Shown here piece by piece: positions 36,689 to 45,641 of a stretch of 51,308 bases of DNA. The notes under the pieces were generated by a model that did no database searches, had not been told where the DNA came from, and saw only the letters and a program-made list of their open reading frames with translations. The DNA lies in IMG/VR virus record IMGVR_UViG_3300021404_000017, positions 1-51,308 of that record; one strand, 5' to 3'. This DNA comes from a virus. The first letter of the stretch is position 1. Each line of letters opens with the position of its first letter. The position numbers and the translations under genes are program-made.

Positions 36689-38146
36689 TCAGCTATGCAG
36701 CTGCGCGAACTCGAACAGCTCGGGACGTTCAACAGCCAAGCCAACTCTGGAATAGCAGCGCATCGTCCAAAGTCCTTGTTCGAAGTCGTAGCCGTTCACG
36801 TTCACCGTTTCCAGTCGGAGGCCACCCTTACGGATCACAAAGCCGCCGTTCGTGAAGTCACCGACCAAGATGTAGCCCTGGGGGATGGCAGGGGTGGTGA
36901 CGACACGCTTGCCCCAGATCTGGCCCGCAGTGTCTACCGCCTGCACATCAGGGCGAACGTTGTTCTGCTGTTGACCGTAATCAGTGAAGAACGGTCCACC
37001 AGCCATGAACTGACCATTGTTGTCGGTCCAAGTCCGCACCGTGAACCAGTCATACGGGTTCATCACCACTGCGGTCGGCTCGAAGAAGTGCGTCACACGA
37101 ATGTCGGTGAGCATCCCTAAGATACCGATCGCAATGTCCGAGCCCTTCGGTGCCGCGCTCCCCGCGTTGTTCAGGGAGATCAACCGGCCCGGAGTCACAG
37201 AGGTGACAGTCGAGGAGGTCGTTCCCTCACCCGGCGTGTTCAGCGCCGGGACAACGAAGTTGGTGACTGCGGATTGCGGGAACGGCATGGTGAAGCTTGT
37301 CGTCAACTGCAGCAAACCCTCCACACCGGGGTATCCTCCGGAGCTGCCGTTGCCGGCGAGGATCTGCACTTCTTCCTGACGGGCAACACCCTGCGCGGTG
37401 CGTTTCTGCACCAACGACCAGAACAGCGGCGCGTCTTGGATCATTTCATCCGTGACGCGGGAAATGTTCGCGACCTTGCCGATTTGGGCGGTGTACCGGG
37501 TGATCTGGTTAGTGGAGGTCGGGAACGTCTGACCTTCACCAGTCGCTGCAGCGTTGTTGTTCCACTGTGTTTCCCGAAGATACGTCACGATCGGGGAGTC
37601 GCTGGGGAACGTCGGGAACAGCGACGCAATGACGTTGTCGTACCAGCGCAACTCAAGGATGCCGGGGATGAAATCCGGAATCACCGCTGGGCCGGCGGTA
37701 CCGGGCAGGAAGTACTCCCCCGGCGCCAGAGCGACACCTGCGGTGGTGCCGTAGGCGTTCTCGCCCTGTAGATTCGCTTCGCCCTGAGTCTTCAACCCAA
37801 GATCGAAACCGAAATCGCCCCCGCGCTTCGCCGCTGAGGATGCCTTAAAGCGGGCGTATTCGTCGGCTAATGCGGCAGCTTTAGTCACCGTGTCATGCTG
37901 TGGTGCAGGCATATTCGGCTGACCCGGAGCCGCTACTTCGGTGCCACCGGAAAGACGCTTCTTCGCGGCGTCCCCAGCGTCGAACGTCTTTAGGTCCTCG
38001 GCGATCTCATTGGATTCCGAAACGGCCTTCGCGACGAACTCGCGGTAGTCAGCCTTGGTCATCTTATCGGCTTCAACGTCGGCAGTTTTCTGCTCGATCT
38101 CAGTCTCTAATTCTTTTGCGCGTCTGCGCATGTCATCACGGTTCAC
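36689..38146 (-). CDS. Major capsid protein, HK97 fold, 485 aa
   Basis: The N-terminal 100 residues form a charged coiled coil (MRRRAKELETEIEQKTADVE), the delta/scaffold part removed by the protease. The HK97-type domain follows: PGEYFLPGTAGPAVIPDFIP, then VVMNPYDWFTVRTWTDNNG, and RVVTTPAIPQGYILVGDFTN. GTG 38146 preceded by GAAAGGG is the best start. It forms the icosahedral shell. Confidence 0.93.
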   Translation of the reverse strand: MNRDDMRRRAKELETEIEQKTADVEADKMTKADYREFVAKAVSESNEIAEDLKTFDAGDAAKKRLSGGTEVAAPGQPNMPAPQHDTVTKAAALADEYARFKASSAAKRGGDFGFDLGLKTQGEANLQGENAYGTTAGVALAPGEYFLPGTAGPAVIPDFIPGILELRWYDNVIASLFPTFPSDSPIVTYLRETQWNNNAAATGEGQTFPTSTNQITRYTAQIGKVANISRVTDEMIQDAPLFWSLVQKRTAQGVARQEEVQILAGNGSSGGYPGVEGLLQLTTSFTMPFPQSAVTNFVVPALNTPGEGTTSSTVTSVTPGRLISLNNAGSAAPKGSDIAIGILGMLTDIRVTHFFEPTAVVMNPYDWFTVRTWTDNNGQFMAGGPFFTDYGQQQNNVRPDVQAVDTAGQIWGKRVVTTPAIPQGYILVGDFTNGGFVIRKGGLRLETVNVNGYDFEQGLWTMRCYSRVGLAVERPELFEFAQLHS

Positions 38147-38216
38147 GTGAATCCCTTTCAAAGCATGGGAAATCCCCGAGACGATGTCCCGGTTCGGCTG
38201 TGCTTGAATGCTGCTG

Positions 38217-39068
38217 CTAGATGGACCGCAGCTTGATGAGGGCTTTCGCTACCTCAGTCGCCACATCGTCGGCTGATTCGTCGTCCTCGTCGTCTGCATT
38301 CGCGGTATCTAATGCAGGTGCAATGGGCTCGCTCAAATCACCGGATTCTGGTGGCGAAGACTTTGTTTCAACCTCGTCGTTAATTGATCGGTTGGATGGC
38401 GCTAACACGCCGGGGGTTGCGGATGGGTCGCTGTATGGGCATCCGGCGCCGAGTTTGACCGCGAGGTCGTGGACGCCTTGGAAGTAAGACTTCCGCGCTG
38501 GATCGTTGGGGTTGTCGACCTGATCAAACATGGACGCGACCGCGGCCATAGTGTCCTCACGCCAGTCCACCGCATCCTTCTTTTCTGAAGGGGTGAAAAT
38601 CTCAGGATGTGCATGGGGGCCGGCACCCTTAGATGAGAGGACTCGGGCTTCGGGGTTGGCGGGGACAGCGACGAACGCTCCGTTGAGGAGTTCTCGTTCG
38701 GGTTTGGCGGTTTTCGACGTTCTCGGGAGGTTCCGGAACGCCACACTGACGCGGTCGATGTGGCCTTCGTTCACCAAGGTTCGGACAGCCTGCCCGTGCG
38801 GGGTACTAGCGAATACGCCCCGAACCTGCAGTTGCCCAGAATCGTTGATGAACGGCCTACCCGAACCGACGCAGGTGGCTACGGACATGCCATGGTCGGA
38901 GTCGAAAGTGATCTTGTCGGGGAGTGGGGATTTCCACTCATCGGGGTGTAGTTCATCCCCGTCACGGTCCAAGCTGCTAGTGCTCAAAATGACATCGAAC
39001 TCGCCGTGCTTCGATTTGGAATCTTCGACGGGGGTAACGGTAGCCGTCGCCTTGGTTACCACATCCAT
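38217..39068 (-). CDS. Prohead (capsid maturation) protease, 283 aa
   Basis: HK97-type serine protease: TFDSDHGMSVATCVGSG (catalytic His), then GHIDRVSVAFRNLPRTS (catalytic Ser). The region from 150 onward is acidic and scaffold-like, ending in repeated acidic residues. It cleaves the capsid's delta domain during maturation. ATG 39068 is directly after the portal stop. Confidence 0.88.
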   Translation of the reverse strand: MDVVTKATATVTPVEDSKSKHGEFDVILSTSSLDRDGDELHPDEWKSPLPDKITFDSDHGMSVATCVGSGRPFINDSGQLQVRGVFASTPHGQAVRTLVNEGHIDRVSVAFRNLPRTSKTAKPERELLNGAFVAVPANPEARVLSSKGAGPHAHPEIFTPSEKKDAVDWREDTMAAVASMFDQVDNPNDPARKSYFQGVHDLAVKLGAGCPYSDPSATPGVLAPSNRSINDEVETKSSPPESGDLSEPIAPALDTANADDEDDESADDVATEVAKALIKLRSI

Positions 39069-40607
39069 TTAGGCGATCCTCTCAGCAAAATGGTGGTGCG
39101 CTTCGCGGATCGCGTCAGCGTCGTGAGGGTTCCGGCTGTGCAAAAGCCCTATAGCTTCGGGCAACGACTTCCCAAGTCCCATCAGGGATTTGATGTCCCC
39201 TATGTATTTGCGTCCCGCGACGGAGGGAACGGCAGGGCCGCTTCCGCCGCCGGCTGCTGTGGTGGAAACCTGCTCGCCGCCGTCGTGGCTGTCTGATTGG
39301 CCCGGTGGAAGTGCCGTGCGTGCGGGTGGGGTGTCGAGGGGCACGAGTTGCTGCTGGTGGTACAGCTTGGCGGCTGCCGGGTCGCCTGATGCCCCCAAAT
39401 CGAACTCTGGGCGCGCTTCTTCGGGTGTTTCCACTCCGGACTGGATGAGCATCGTGTGCATCTGGGCGCGCTGCACAGGATCACCGCGCATCACCCTGCG
39501 GGTGTCGTACCGCATTTCCTGCTGCCCGTTGAACTCTGAGCCCACGTAGTAGTTGAAACCGGACTCGAAGAACTCCAACCGCGGGCAGATTGAATCGCGG
39601 TAGACGCCGATCAGTTCTTCGGTGACGTTGGTGAGGGTGGCGTGCTCGAGGATGTGGACGGCGACGGGTGAGAGGTCGAAGCGGGAGCAGACTTCTTCGC
39701 GGTCAATCTTGCGGGCGTCGATGTACTGCATTTCGGTGGCGCTGTTTTGCAGCGTCTCCAACTTGGAGCCATTCTCCAGGATGGGAACCTTGCCGACGTT
39801 CTCCGCACCGGAGTACATCATCGACAACTGCTCCTGCAGCCGCAGTTTCGCCTCTGGGTTGAGTTTCCCCTCAACGTGCATCACCGCGGAGGGACGCAGG
39901 TTATGCCGCCAGAACGACGTATATGCGCGGCGGATAGCGTCTTCGTTTGTGATGGTCGACCGGAGCGCCTCAAGCCTCGACAAACCCCGCATCGCCGTCT
40001 CAGGGTTGTACCGCACGAAGGGTACAACCATGTCTTCGGAGATCAACTCGTTGGGTTGCCCCATGAACCGGTACGTCAGGTCGCCGTACTGGTCACGGAA
40101 GATCTGCGTCAAAGCGGGATGCATCGGGATCATCCCGACGGTCTTACCTGTGTTGCTGGACACCTGGACGCGCTTACCGTCCACGACAGTGTTACGGGTG
40201 TAATCGTCGCCGTTTTTAACTTTGATGAGGAACGCTTCGCCGTAAATCTCGAACGTGGACGCCAGCCACTCCCGGAACTGGTGCGGGTGCATCGTTGGGC
40301 ACGGGTTCGCCATCAATTTCGCGTAGGAACTGGCGCCTTCGCCCCTGGGGGGTTTCAGCACATTCCCGTCCGCGGGGCTGGTGTCCCACACGGTCATTTG
40401 AAGTCGAGCGATGTTCTTTGCGATGGCATCCACGACTGTCGCCACCCAGGTTGATTGGGCGTAAATCTGCGCGTAGGTGGCGTACCGTGTTTCTAGCTGC
40501 AGCCCCTGATGCGGGACGAAGTAGCCGTTGAAGAACAGCGGCGCGGTTTCGGCGAACGCTTGGGGGGCGATGGGCTGCGCGAGCCCGTTTTCGAGGATGA
40601 ACCCCAT
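39069..40607 (-). CDS. Portal protein, HK97 family, 512 aa
   Basis: MGFILENGLAQPIAPQAFAE ... STWVATVVDAIAKNIARLQM, then HPHQFREWLASTFEIYGEAF is the standard start of HK97-type portals. Later segments include LRLQEQLSMMYSGAENVGKV PILENGSKLE. ATG 40607 (TGATG overlap) is preferred to GTG 40628. It forms the twelve-subunit DNA channel. C-terminal tail disordered. Confidence 0.93.
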   Translation of the reverse strand: MGFILENGLAQPIAPQAFAETAPLFFNGYFVPHQGLQLETRYATYAQIYAQSTWVATVVDAIAKNIARLQMTVWDTSPADGNVLKPPRGEGASSYAKLMANPCPTMHPHQFREWLASTFEIYGEAFLIKVKNGDDYTRNTVVDGKRVQVSSNTGKTVGMIPMHPALTQIFRDQYGDLTYRFMGQPNELISEDMVVPFVRYNPETAMRGLSRLEALRSTITNEDAIRRAYTSFWRHNLRPSAVMHVEGKLNPEAKLRLQEQLSMMYSGAENVGKVPILENGSKLETLQNSATEMQYIDARKIDREEVCSRFDLSPVAVHILEHATLTNVTEELIGVYRDSICPRLEFFESGFNYYVGSEFNGQQEMRYDTRRVMRGDPVQRAQMHTMLIQSGVETPEEARPEFDLGASGDPAAAKLYHQQQLVPLDTPPARTALPPGQSDSHDGGEQVSTTAAGGGSGPAVPSVAGRKYIGDIKSLMGLGKSLPEAIGLLHSRNPHDADAIREAHHHFAERIA

Positions 40608-40834
40608 CAGGGAAGCTCCTGCAGCCACGCAACGGTGTTGCGTTCCACAAATAGCCGCCCAGGGATCTTCGCCACCGTTTCGCCCTCTTTCGTGGGCACC
40701 TTGTAGCAGTCCTCAAATACGTACATTTCCGTATCGAACTCGGTCAAAATACCGCTGAAAGTATCGTCAATTCCGCGTAAAGTGACCGCAAAACGCCGTA
40801 GAACGGCTCGCTTGACGATTCCTTTGCGGAACAA
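40607..40834 (-). CDS. Small protein between terminase and portal, 75 aa
   Basis: A TTG start at 40834 with GGAG five bases before it gives MFRKGIVKRAVLRRFAVTLR GIDDTFSG... VFEDCYKV..., a beta-rich small protein with an Sm-like look (LRRFAVTLRGIDDTFSGILT). The stop overlaps the portal start. Similar small proteins sit at this place in many mycobacteriophages; function unknown. Confidence 0.72.
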   Translation of the reverse strand: MFRKGIVKRAVLRRFAVTLRGIDDTFSGILTEFDTEMYVFEDCYKVPTKEGETVAKIPGRLFVERNTVAWLQELP

Positions 40835-40842
40835 CGGGACTC

Positions 40843-42534
40843 CTAGACAATTAGCAAAGATTCTGTGTTGTACATCGAGTCCACGTCCCGGCCGCGGGTC
40901 CACCACGCATTCACAGCCATAATCCCCGACGCAACGGCGTCGATCCGGTTGGATGACAGATCGCGTTTGATCTTGTTCGGCATGATCAAATCCGGGTCGG
41001 ATGTATGGAGTTTGGCTTCGCAGCAGTCGAAACACCACCGCGCGAGAGGATTGCCGTGGTGGCGGAGCTTCTTCTCCATGACTAGCTCAAAGAGGCGGTG
41101 CATCCCACCACTCATGTGGTTGAAGTCATTCGTGTAGGCCATGATGTCGTCTTCATGGATATATGTGCGGTACCCGATGTCCTGCAGTAGACCGTCGGTT
41201 GACCAGCGGTCCGCATCGATTCCCAGGACGGTGTATCTCTCGGCGTCCGCTTCAATAGCCTTCAAAACGGGTGACGTATCGGACTTGAGATCCAACACGT
41301 TGCCCTCGGTGACCGTCAGCCAACCCTCTTTAGCCCACAGGGAGAGTTTCCCATTGTTCGCCTGGTTTAGACGTTCGTAGGCTTCTTGTGGGAGCCAGTG
41401 CCGCCACACCAGATCGCATGAGTCTTCGCCATCGGGGAACAGGTAGCAGATGGACATCAAGTCCTGTCGCGCCGCCAAGTCAATCCCAAGCCAGCAGTCC
41501 CGACCGGCAAACGCATCCATTGTCGTTTTGGCGTCGCCGTGGATTGTTCCGGTGGTGTCGTCCCACAAATGCATCGGCATCCAATGCACCTCAGACGACA
41601 AAGTCTGGTTCATCTGGAAGCGGCGGAACGCCAGCTCCCTAACCGGATCGTTTTTCGCTTCGAGGGCCATGCGCCGCATTTCCTCCAACAGGAGGAAATC
41701 CCCTAAAGCGGGGTTAGGTATGTACCAGTTCCGCTCATCGTAAATATCAGCGTCGAGCGGCAGGTTTTTGATCCACGCGAACACGTGCGGCGCTCTGGTG
41801 GGGTCCTCGAGGACTCGCACCATTTCGCGGTGCATATCCCCGCCAAAGCTCTCCGAATCCCCTGGGGCTGTTGTAGCGGCCACCATCAACGGCTGCATGC
41901 GGTCCGCAGACCCCATACCCGACCGGAGGGCGTCCCAAATGTCCGGTTTGAGCCACGCCAGGATTTCGTCCGCCGCCACACCCGACGGATTAGACCCAAG
42001 AGCGGAGCCGGCGTCAGCTGCGATGACCCGATACACGCCGTTGGTGTCGACCCGGACGATTCTTTTGGTGGAGTGAATCACCCGACAAGCTCTAGATAAG
42101 ACCGGGGACAGCAGAACCATCCGGGAGGCAACGTCGAAAACCAACCCGGCCTGGTTGCGGTCCTTAGCCACAGAGAAGATTTCGGCGGACTCTTCACCAT
42201 CACCAAACAGCAGGTACAGCATAATGCCTGCTAGAAGCTGCGATTTCCCGTTCTTCCTAGCCATCTCCACATACGCGATGCGGGTCTGCCGCACATACGC
42301 TTGGTGCTCGTCCGACCACACCACCCGCCCGAAAATCGGTCGCAGAATTTCCTCGGACTGCCAATCCCGCAACAAGAACCGTTTCCGCGCATGCTGCCCC
42401 TTCGTGTGGACCAGAAGGTTCTCGAAGAACCCCACCACATGATTCGCACGGGGAACACAGAAATGATCGCCCTGTTCGAGGCATTCGTGCTGGTCAGCGG
42501 GGTTTACGAAACCGCACGGCTCAAAATCGGGCAT
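40843..42534 (-). CDS. terL: Terminase large subunit, 563 aa
   Basis: ATPase domain with Walker A ARKNGKS (92-98), Walker B GVAADEILAW (Asp189/Glu190) and an arginine-finger region. The nuclease domain has CWLGIDLAARQDLMSICYLF (first metal Asp) and GIDADRWSTDGLL near the end. It packages DNA into the prohead through the portal. The length is typical of the HK97-like terminase_1 family. Confidence 0.95.
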   Translation of the reverse strand: MPDFEPCGFVNPADQHECLEQGDHFCVPRANHVVGFFENLLVHTKGQHARKRFLLRDWQSEEILRPIFGRVVWSDEHQAYVRQTRIAYVEMARKNGKSQLLAGIMLYLLFGDGEESAEIFSVAKDRNQAGLVFDVASRMVLLSPVLSRACRVIHSTKRIVRVDTNGVYRVIAADAGSALGSNPSGVAADEILAWLKPDIWDALRSGMGSADRMQPLMVAATTAPGDSESFGGDMHREMVRVLEDPTRAPHVFAWIKNLPLDADIYDERNWYIPNPALGDFLLLEEMRRMALEAKNDPVRELAFRRFQMNQTLSSEVHWMPMHLWDDTTGTIHGDAKTTMDAFAGRDCWLGIDLAARQDLMSICYLFPDGEDSCDLVWRHWLPQEAYERLNQANNGKLSLWAKEGWLTVTEGNVLDLKSDTSPVLKAIEADAERYTVLGIDADRWSTDGLLQDIGYRTYIHEDDIMAYTNDFNHMSGGMHRLFELVMEKKLRHHGNPLARWCFDCCEAKLHTSDPDLIMPNKIKRDLSSNRIDAVASGIMAVNAWWTRGRDVDSMYNTESLLIV

Positions 42535-42687
42535 TTACCCATTGAGCTGTTTTATGAGGTCACCGAGCGCGATTGCCAGGTGCTGCACCGCGATTTGGAC
42601 GTGGTCTCCACCGCGCGACACCAGCCTCGCCGCCTCGCTGACGTGCTGCTCGGCGCCGGAAAGGTCGGATTCAGTCTTGGCTGGCAT
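42535..42687 (-). CDS. Small helical protein between terminase subunits, 50 aa
   Basis: MPAKTESDLSGAEQHVSEAA RLVSRGGDHVQIAVQHLAIA LGDLIKQLNG is a wholly helical micro-protein. ATG 42687 follows GGAGAAGCC and its TAA is adjacent to the large terminase ATG. It may bridge subunits; function unknown. Confidence 0.75.
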   Translation of the reverse strand: MPAKTESDLSGAEQHVSEAARLVSRGGDHVQIAVQHLAIALGDLIKQLNG

Positions 42688-42695
42688 GGCTTCTC

Positions 42696-43154
42696 CTAGA
42701 CGACGTAGGCTTCAGCGCCAGATTTGCCGCCGCTGCTGTGATCAATTTTCAAACCGGCGCGGTCACCGGGACTGAGCCCGAATCTTTGCCCGATAGACCG
42801 CATTTCCGATGACGCCATCTGCATTATTCGAAACACTGGGTTTTGCACGGTGCCGCCATGCGAGCCATCAACTTCGAACGGTGCATGGGCGGCGCTGTCC
42901 GCAGCACGCTGGTATAAGGCTGCGTATTGGCAGAACGCCGCGAATTGGTCGACATCCCAGCTGGTCAGGACCTTTTTCGTGATCAGATCCGGCGCTAGAC
43001 GGTTCCAGACGAGGATTGCATCCTCATCGAGCTCGACAGGTGGAATGATGCGTCCGTCGCCCGGGATGGGTTCATCCCGGTTTAGGCGGTCCTCGCGTTC
43101 ACCCTCGAGAGCCTTCAAATGGTTCGGACGCCCAGTAGGACCACGCTTACCCAT
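42696..43154 (-). CDS. terS: Terminase small subunit, P27-like, 152 aa
   Basis: MGKRGPTGRPNHLKALEGER EDRLNRDEPIPGDGRIIPP ... WDVDQFAAFCQYAALYQRAA ... RIMQMASSEMRSIGQRFGLSP GDRAGL corresponds to the P27-type small terminase that recognises phage DNA. Its place between HNH nuclease and large subunit is classic. Confidence 0.9.
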   Translation of the reverse strand: MGKRGPTGRPNHLKALEGEREDRLNRDEPIPGDGRIIPPVELDEDAILVWNRLAPDLITKKVLTSWDVDQFAAFCQYAALYQRAADSAAHAPFEVDGSHGGTVQNPVFRIMQMASSEMRSIGQRFGLSPGDRAGLKIDHSSGGKSGAEAYVV

Positions 43155-43156
43155 TT

Positions 43157-43606
43157 TCAGCCCATCAGGGCCAGCTGATCCCCGCAGCCGGTCCTACTTT
43201 TCTTGACATTGCAGCGCAAATGAGCTGCCTGAACATTGACGTAAAGGTGCGGACCACCCAGAGACATCGGCTCAATATGATCAAGGGTGGCGAACCCCGG
43301 CGCAGGGTACTTGGCATCCTGACTGATCGGCTGGCGACAGATACCGCAGCGCCAACCATCCCTCTCATACACAGTGCGCCGGCAGATGTCCTCGTACTCC
43401 ACGCCCCAATACGCGGCGCGCTGCTTATCACCACCATTAGCAGCAGGATGCGTCGGAGACGGGATGCTGGTGTACAGCTCCCGCACCCTCGAAACACCGA
43501 ACCTTGAGCCATTCGCGGCAATAGCCGCATAGCCCGCCAACCACTTATTCCACTCCCCGCGACCAGTTGGATATTTATACAACGGCGGTTTTGGCTGTGC
43601 TGACAT
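43157..43606 (-). CDS. HNH endonuclease beside terminase, 149 aa
   Basis: HNH motif: RDGWRCGICRQPI, ATLDHIEPMSLGGPHLYVNVQ AAHLRCNVKKSR. HNH proteins next to terminase are required for cos cleavage and head morphogenesis in HK97-like phages, so this one may assist packaging. Start MSAQPKPPLYKY at 43606 is favoured over upstream 43666, with AAAGG in front. Confidence 0.88.
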   Translation of the reverse strand: MSAQPKPPLYKYPTGRGEWNKWLAGYAAIAANGSRFGVSRVRELYTSIPSPTHPAANGGDKQRAAYWGVEYEDICRRTVYERDGWRCGICRQPISQDAKYPAPGFATLDHIEPMSLGGPHLYVNVQAAHLRCNVKKSRTGCGDQLALMG

Positions 43607-43877
43607 GTATAGAACCTTTGTTCGAATTTGAATCGAATGAACGTTCGGAAAAACCCCATCCGGCAAAACGTGGCAGCAAAATCAGACGACTGGATGGGTC
43701 GTGGGGTGGTCGATATGGGACCTCTTACCCTCCCCCCGTGCCATCTGACCTGGGGTTATGCGTCGGGCGGGGCTTTGACCTGCATGTTTGTTGGGGTTGT
43801 GAGATTCTCGAACGTGTGTACGTAGGATGATCGCACTATTGTTCGAGTGATCTCGCGCCATCCACGCCTATGTATGA
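43607..43877. other. Non-coding segment before the terminase block; possible cos/terminase site
   Basis: A 271-bp gap without a convincing gene. It carries a cluster of TTCGA-type sequences (GTTCGAA, AATCGAATGAACGTTCGG, CTCGAACG ... GTTCGAG at 43808-43841) and an inverted repeat CCCATCC/GGATGGG followed on the minus strand by GTTTTT, with a long loop. A cos site or packaging signal beside terminase and HNH genes is plausible, as is a weak terminator/promoter region. Confidence 0.4.
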
Positions 43878-44195
43878 TTATGCGGTGGGGTAGAGGTAGG
43901 TGACGAGTGCGCCGGCGGATGCTGCGATGGCGTAGAGCTGGCATTGTGCGTCACCGAGTGTGGGAACGTTGATGGATGCGTTCTGCGTGAGTGTGTAGCC
44001 CTGTGTTGCACCTGTAGCTGTGACGCCTGCACCGCCGAGGTAAACGGTGATAGCAGTGGTGCTGTTGTTTTGTACCACCACAGCACCAGGGCTAGTCACG
44101 GTAGCTAGCAGGACCGCTGTGGTTCCTACTGTGACTGTGCCGCTTGCGTACGGGGCTAGGGGTGGTGTGCCCGGGTAGTTATCGAAGTTAGGCAT
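43878..44195 (-). CDS. Fibre/decoration-like protein, 105 aa (paralogue A)
   Basis: MPNFDNYPGTPPLAPYASGT VTVGTTAVLL... is a small beta-rich protein with alternating Thr/Val/Gly strands, ending LVTYLYPTA. It is a paralogue of the 122-aa gene at 44576: both share an AxxxVYxG-like centre and a C-terminal TYL-PTA. They may be head-fibre or decoration proteins; function unknown. Confidence 0.72.
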   Translation of the reverse strand: MPNFDNYPGTPPLAPYASGTVTVGTTAVLLATVTSPGAVVVQNNSTTAITVYLGGAGVTATGATQGYTLTQNASINVPTLGDAQCQLYAIAASAGALVTYLYPTA

Positions 44196-44571
44196 CGGTT
44201 TCTCCGGTTTCGTATTCCTTCTCGGCCATCAGCCATGCCTCAACTAGGTAGTCATCCGATATCAGTGAGTCACGTAATTTCTTGCGTCGCTCAACACAGG
44301 AAAAGCGCGTCCCGTGGACGAATCCATCCTTGGGAAAGATCCCGGTTTCCGCCGTGTGAATCGACCACTCAAGCTCGTCAGTGCTATACACGGTGAGCAG
44401 ACACGTGCTCGTTGGCACATCTTGGATGATTGGCGTGAGAACGTGATCCGGTTTGACGAAGAACTGTGCGTACGGACCCTGCTGTTCCCAGTCGACGAAT
44501 GCGGTTATGGGGTCGGACTGGTATCCGTCTTTCCAGTATCTGACGAGCCTTGGCTGTGCTGCGTCTGGCAT
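44188..44571 (-). CDS. Unknown late protein, 127 aa
   Basis: MPDAAQPRLVRYWKDGYQSD PITAFVDWEQQGPYAQFFVK is followed by CLLTVYSTDELEWSIHTAET and FSCVERRKKLRDSLISDDYL. It lies between the two paralogous small beta proteins. Mixed alpha/beta composition; no family recognised. Confidence 0.7.
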   Translation of the reverse strand: MPDAAQPRLVRYWKDGYQSDPITAFVDWEQQGPYAQFFVKPDHVLTPIIQDVPTSTCLLTVYSTDELEWSIHTAETGIFPKDGFVHGTRFSCVERRKKLRDSLISDDYLVEAWLMAEKEYETGETDA

Positions 44572-44575
44572 GTGG

Positions 44576-44944
44576 TTACTCGTTTCCGGGCCATGCGGTG
44601 GGCACCAGATAGGTGATCACGCTCGAGGTGGACGACACGATGCCGTACAGGGCGCACGACGTACCACCACTGTCGGGGGCGAACATCCCATACGTCACCA
44701 ACACTGATCCGGATGCGGGGATCTGATAGCCGGTGGTGGTGGTGACACCGCTGTTGCCGATGAACACTGGGGCTGTGGCGGCGTTGGTCAGCAGGATGGG
44801 GGCGCCGGTGGCGGGGATGGTGCAGATACTGGTGCCGCCCGCAGTTGAGGTGCAGCTGACTGTTGCGGAGGTGTAGGGCACCACGGACGGGTCGGTGCCG
44901 GCGTTGCTAGCACCTTGCGGGCCTTGATTCGGGAAGGTTCCCAT
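44576..44944 (-). CDS. Fibre/decoration-like protein, 122 aa (paralogue B)
   Basis: MGTFPNQGPQGASNAGTDPS VVPYTSATVSCTSTAGGTSI ... is similar in plan to paralogue A (ILLTNAATAPVFIGNSGVTT TTGYQIPASGS..., ending VITYLVPTA). An N-terminal GPQG segment looks like a short collagen-like start. The pair probably arose by duplication. Function unknown. Confidence 0.72.
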   Translation of the reverse strand: MGTFPNQGPQGASNAGTDPSVVPYTSATVSCTSTAGGTSICTIPATGAPILLTNAATAPVFIGNSGVTTTTGYQIPASGSVLVTYGMFAPDSGGTSCALYGIVSSTSSVITYLVPTAWPGNE

Positions 44945-44960
44945 TATTCCTTTTCCTTCG

Positions 44961-45269
44961 TTAGTTTCTTCTCTTGGCGGCAGTGCTGCGATTGCATCGG
45001 ATGTGTTCAGGACCGCGAGTTATTGAGCGGTCGTTGTCGTCGTGGCCCAAATCCCACTCATCGGTGGGCAGGATCGGTTCTCCGCAGCGCCAACACACGA
45101 CTCGGCCTTGCGCTACAGCGGGCTCATACGAGGCTCTGAGACGCTTATGGGGCTCGTTGTAGCCACGCGCTGTGGTTGTGCCGCGCTTATGCCGATTACA
45201 GCGGCCACGAACAGTCCCTTTAGACCCACAGCCGGGGAAGGTGCAGGGGCTAGCCGTCTTGTTCGGCAC
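44961..45269 (-). CDS. HNH endonuclease, 102 aa
   Basis: Two CxxC pairs (TFPGCGSKGTVRGRCNRH; VVCWRCGEPILP) and DEWDLGHDDNDRS...GPEHIRCN give an HNH layout; the WDLGHDD portion carries the catalytic His. GTG 45269 overlaps the upstream 48-aa gene by 20 bp. It is a second HNH gene in the late operon, perhaps a free-standing homing nuclease. Confidence 0.85.
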   Translation of the reverse strand: MPNKTASPCTFPGCGSKGTVRGRCNRHKRGTTTARGYNEPHKRLRASYEPAVAQGRVVCWRCGEPILPTDEWDLGHDDNDRSITRGPEHIRCNRSTAAKRRN

Positions 45270-45396
45270 GGCGTACTGCGATCTTGAGTGTGGTGTACTC
45301 AGGTTTCCTGGTGACTTTCACCTTCAACCCAGCCTTCGCAAGCAAAGGCAGGATGAATTTGTCGATGTAGGCGACCTGAATATTGGAGTCAGGCAT
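45250..45396 (-). CDS. Small basic protein, 48 aa
   Basis: MPDSNIQVAYIDKFILPLLA KAGLKVKVTRKPEYTTLKIA ... reads as a compact alpha-beta protein. ATG 45396 overlaps the preceding TAA (TAATG) and the stop lies inside the HNH start region. Function unknown. Confidence 0.68.
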   Translation of the reverse strand: MPDSNIQVAYIDKFILPLLAKAGLKVKVTRKPEYTTLKIAVRRAEQDG

Positions 45397-45635
45397 TACT
45401 TCAGCCGCTCATGTTTTCTGAGTAACTGAATGATGGCCTCGCAGAAGCGGCGGTTAACCTCCATCACCCCTTCGCGATTCCCTGACAGGAGCGGCTGGAA
45501 GTAGGGGTGTTTGATCCACATCGACGCACCGGGCATGCGGTATTCAAGGTTGCCGATGTTCGCCATCAATAGTTTCAGGGTTTCCTGATCGTGGCTGTCG
45601 AGTTTGGCGAACGGCTTCTTTTTTGGCTGTGGCAT
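45396..45635 (-). CDS. Small protein, 79 aa
   Basis: MPQPKKKPFAKLDSHDQETL KLLMANIGNLEYRMPGASMW IKHPYFQPLL... then a helical end (REGVMEVNRRFCEAIIQLL RKHERLK). Basic at both ends. Function unknown; late gene by position. Confidence 0.72.
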   Translation of the reverse strand: MPQPKKKPFAKLDSHDQETLKLLMANIGNLEYRMPGASMWIKHPYFQPLLSGNREGVMEVNRRFCEAIIQLLRKHERLK

Positions 45636-45641
45636 GAGTTT

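Noticed and set aside
40835-41038. N-terminal extension of the small gene before portal (143-aa version)
   Set aside because: The extra 68 residues are a shadow of terminase codons; TTG 40834 with GGAG fits better.
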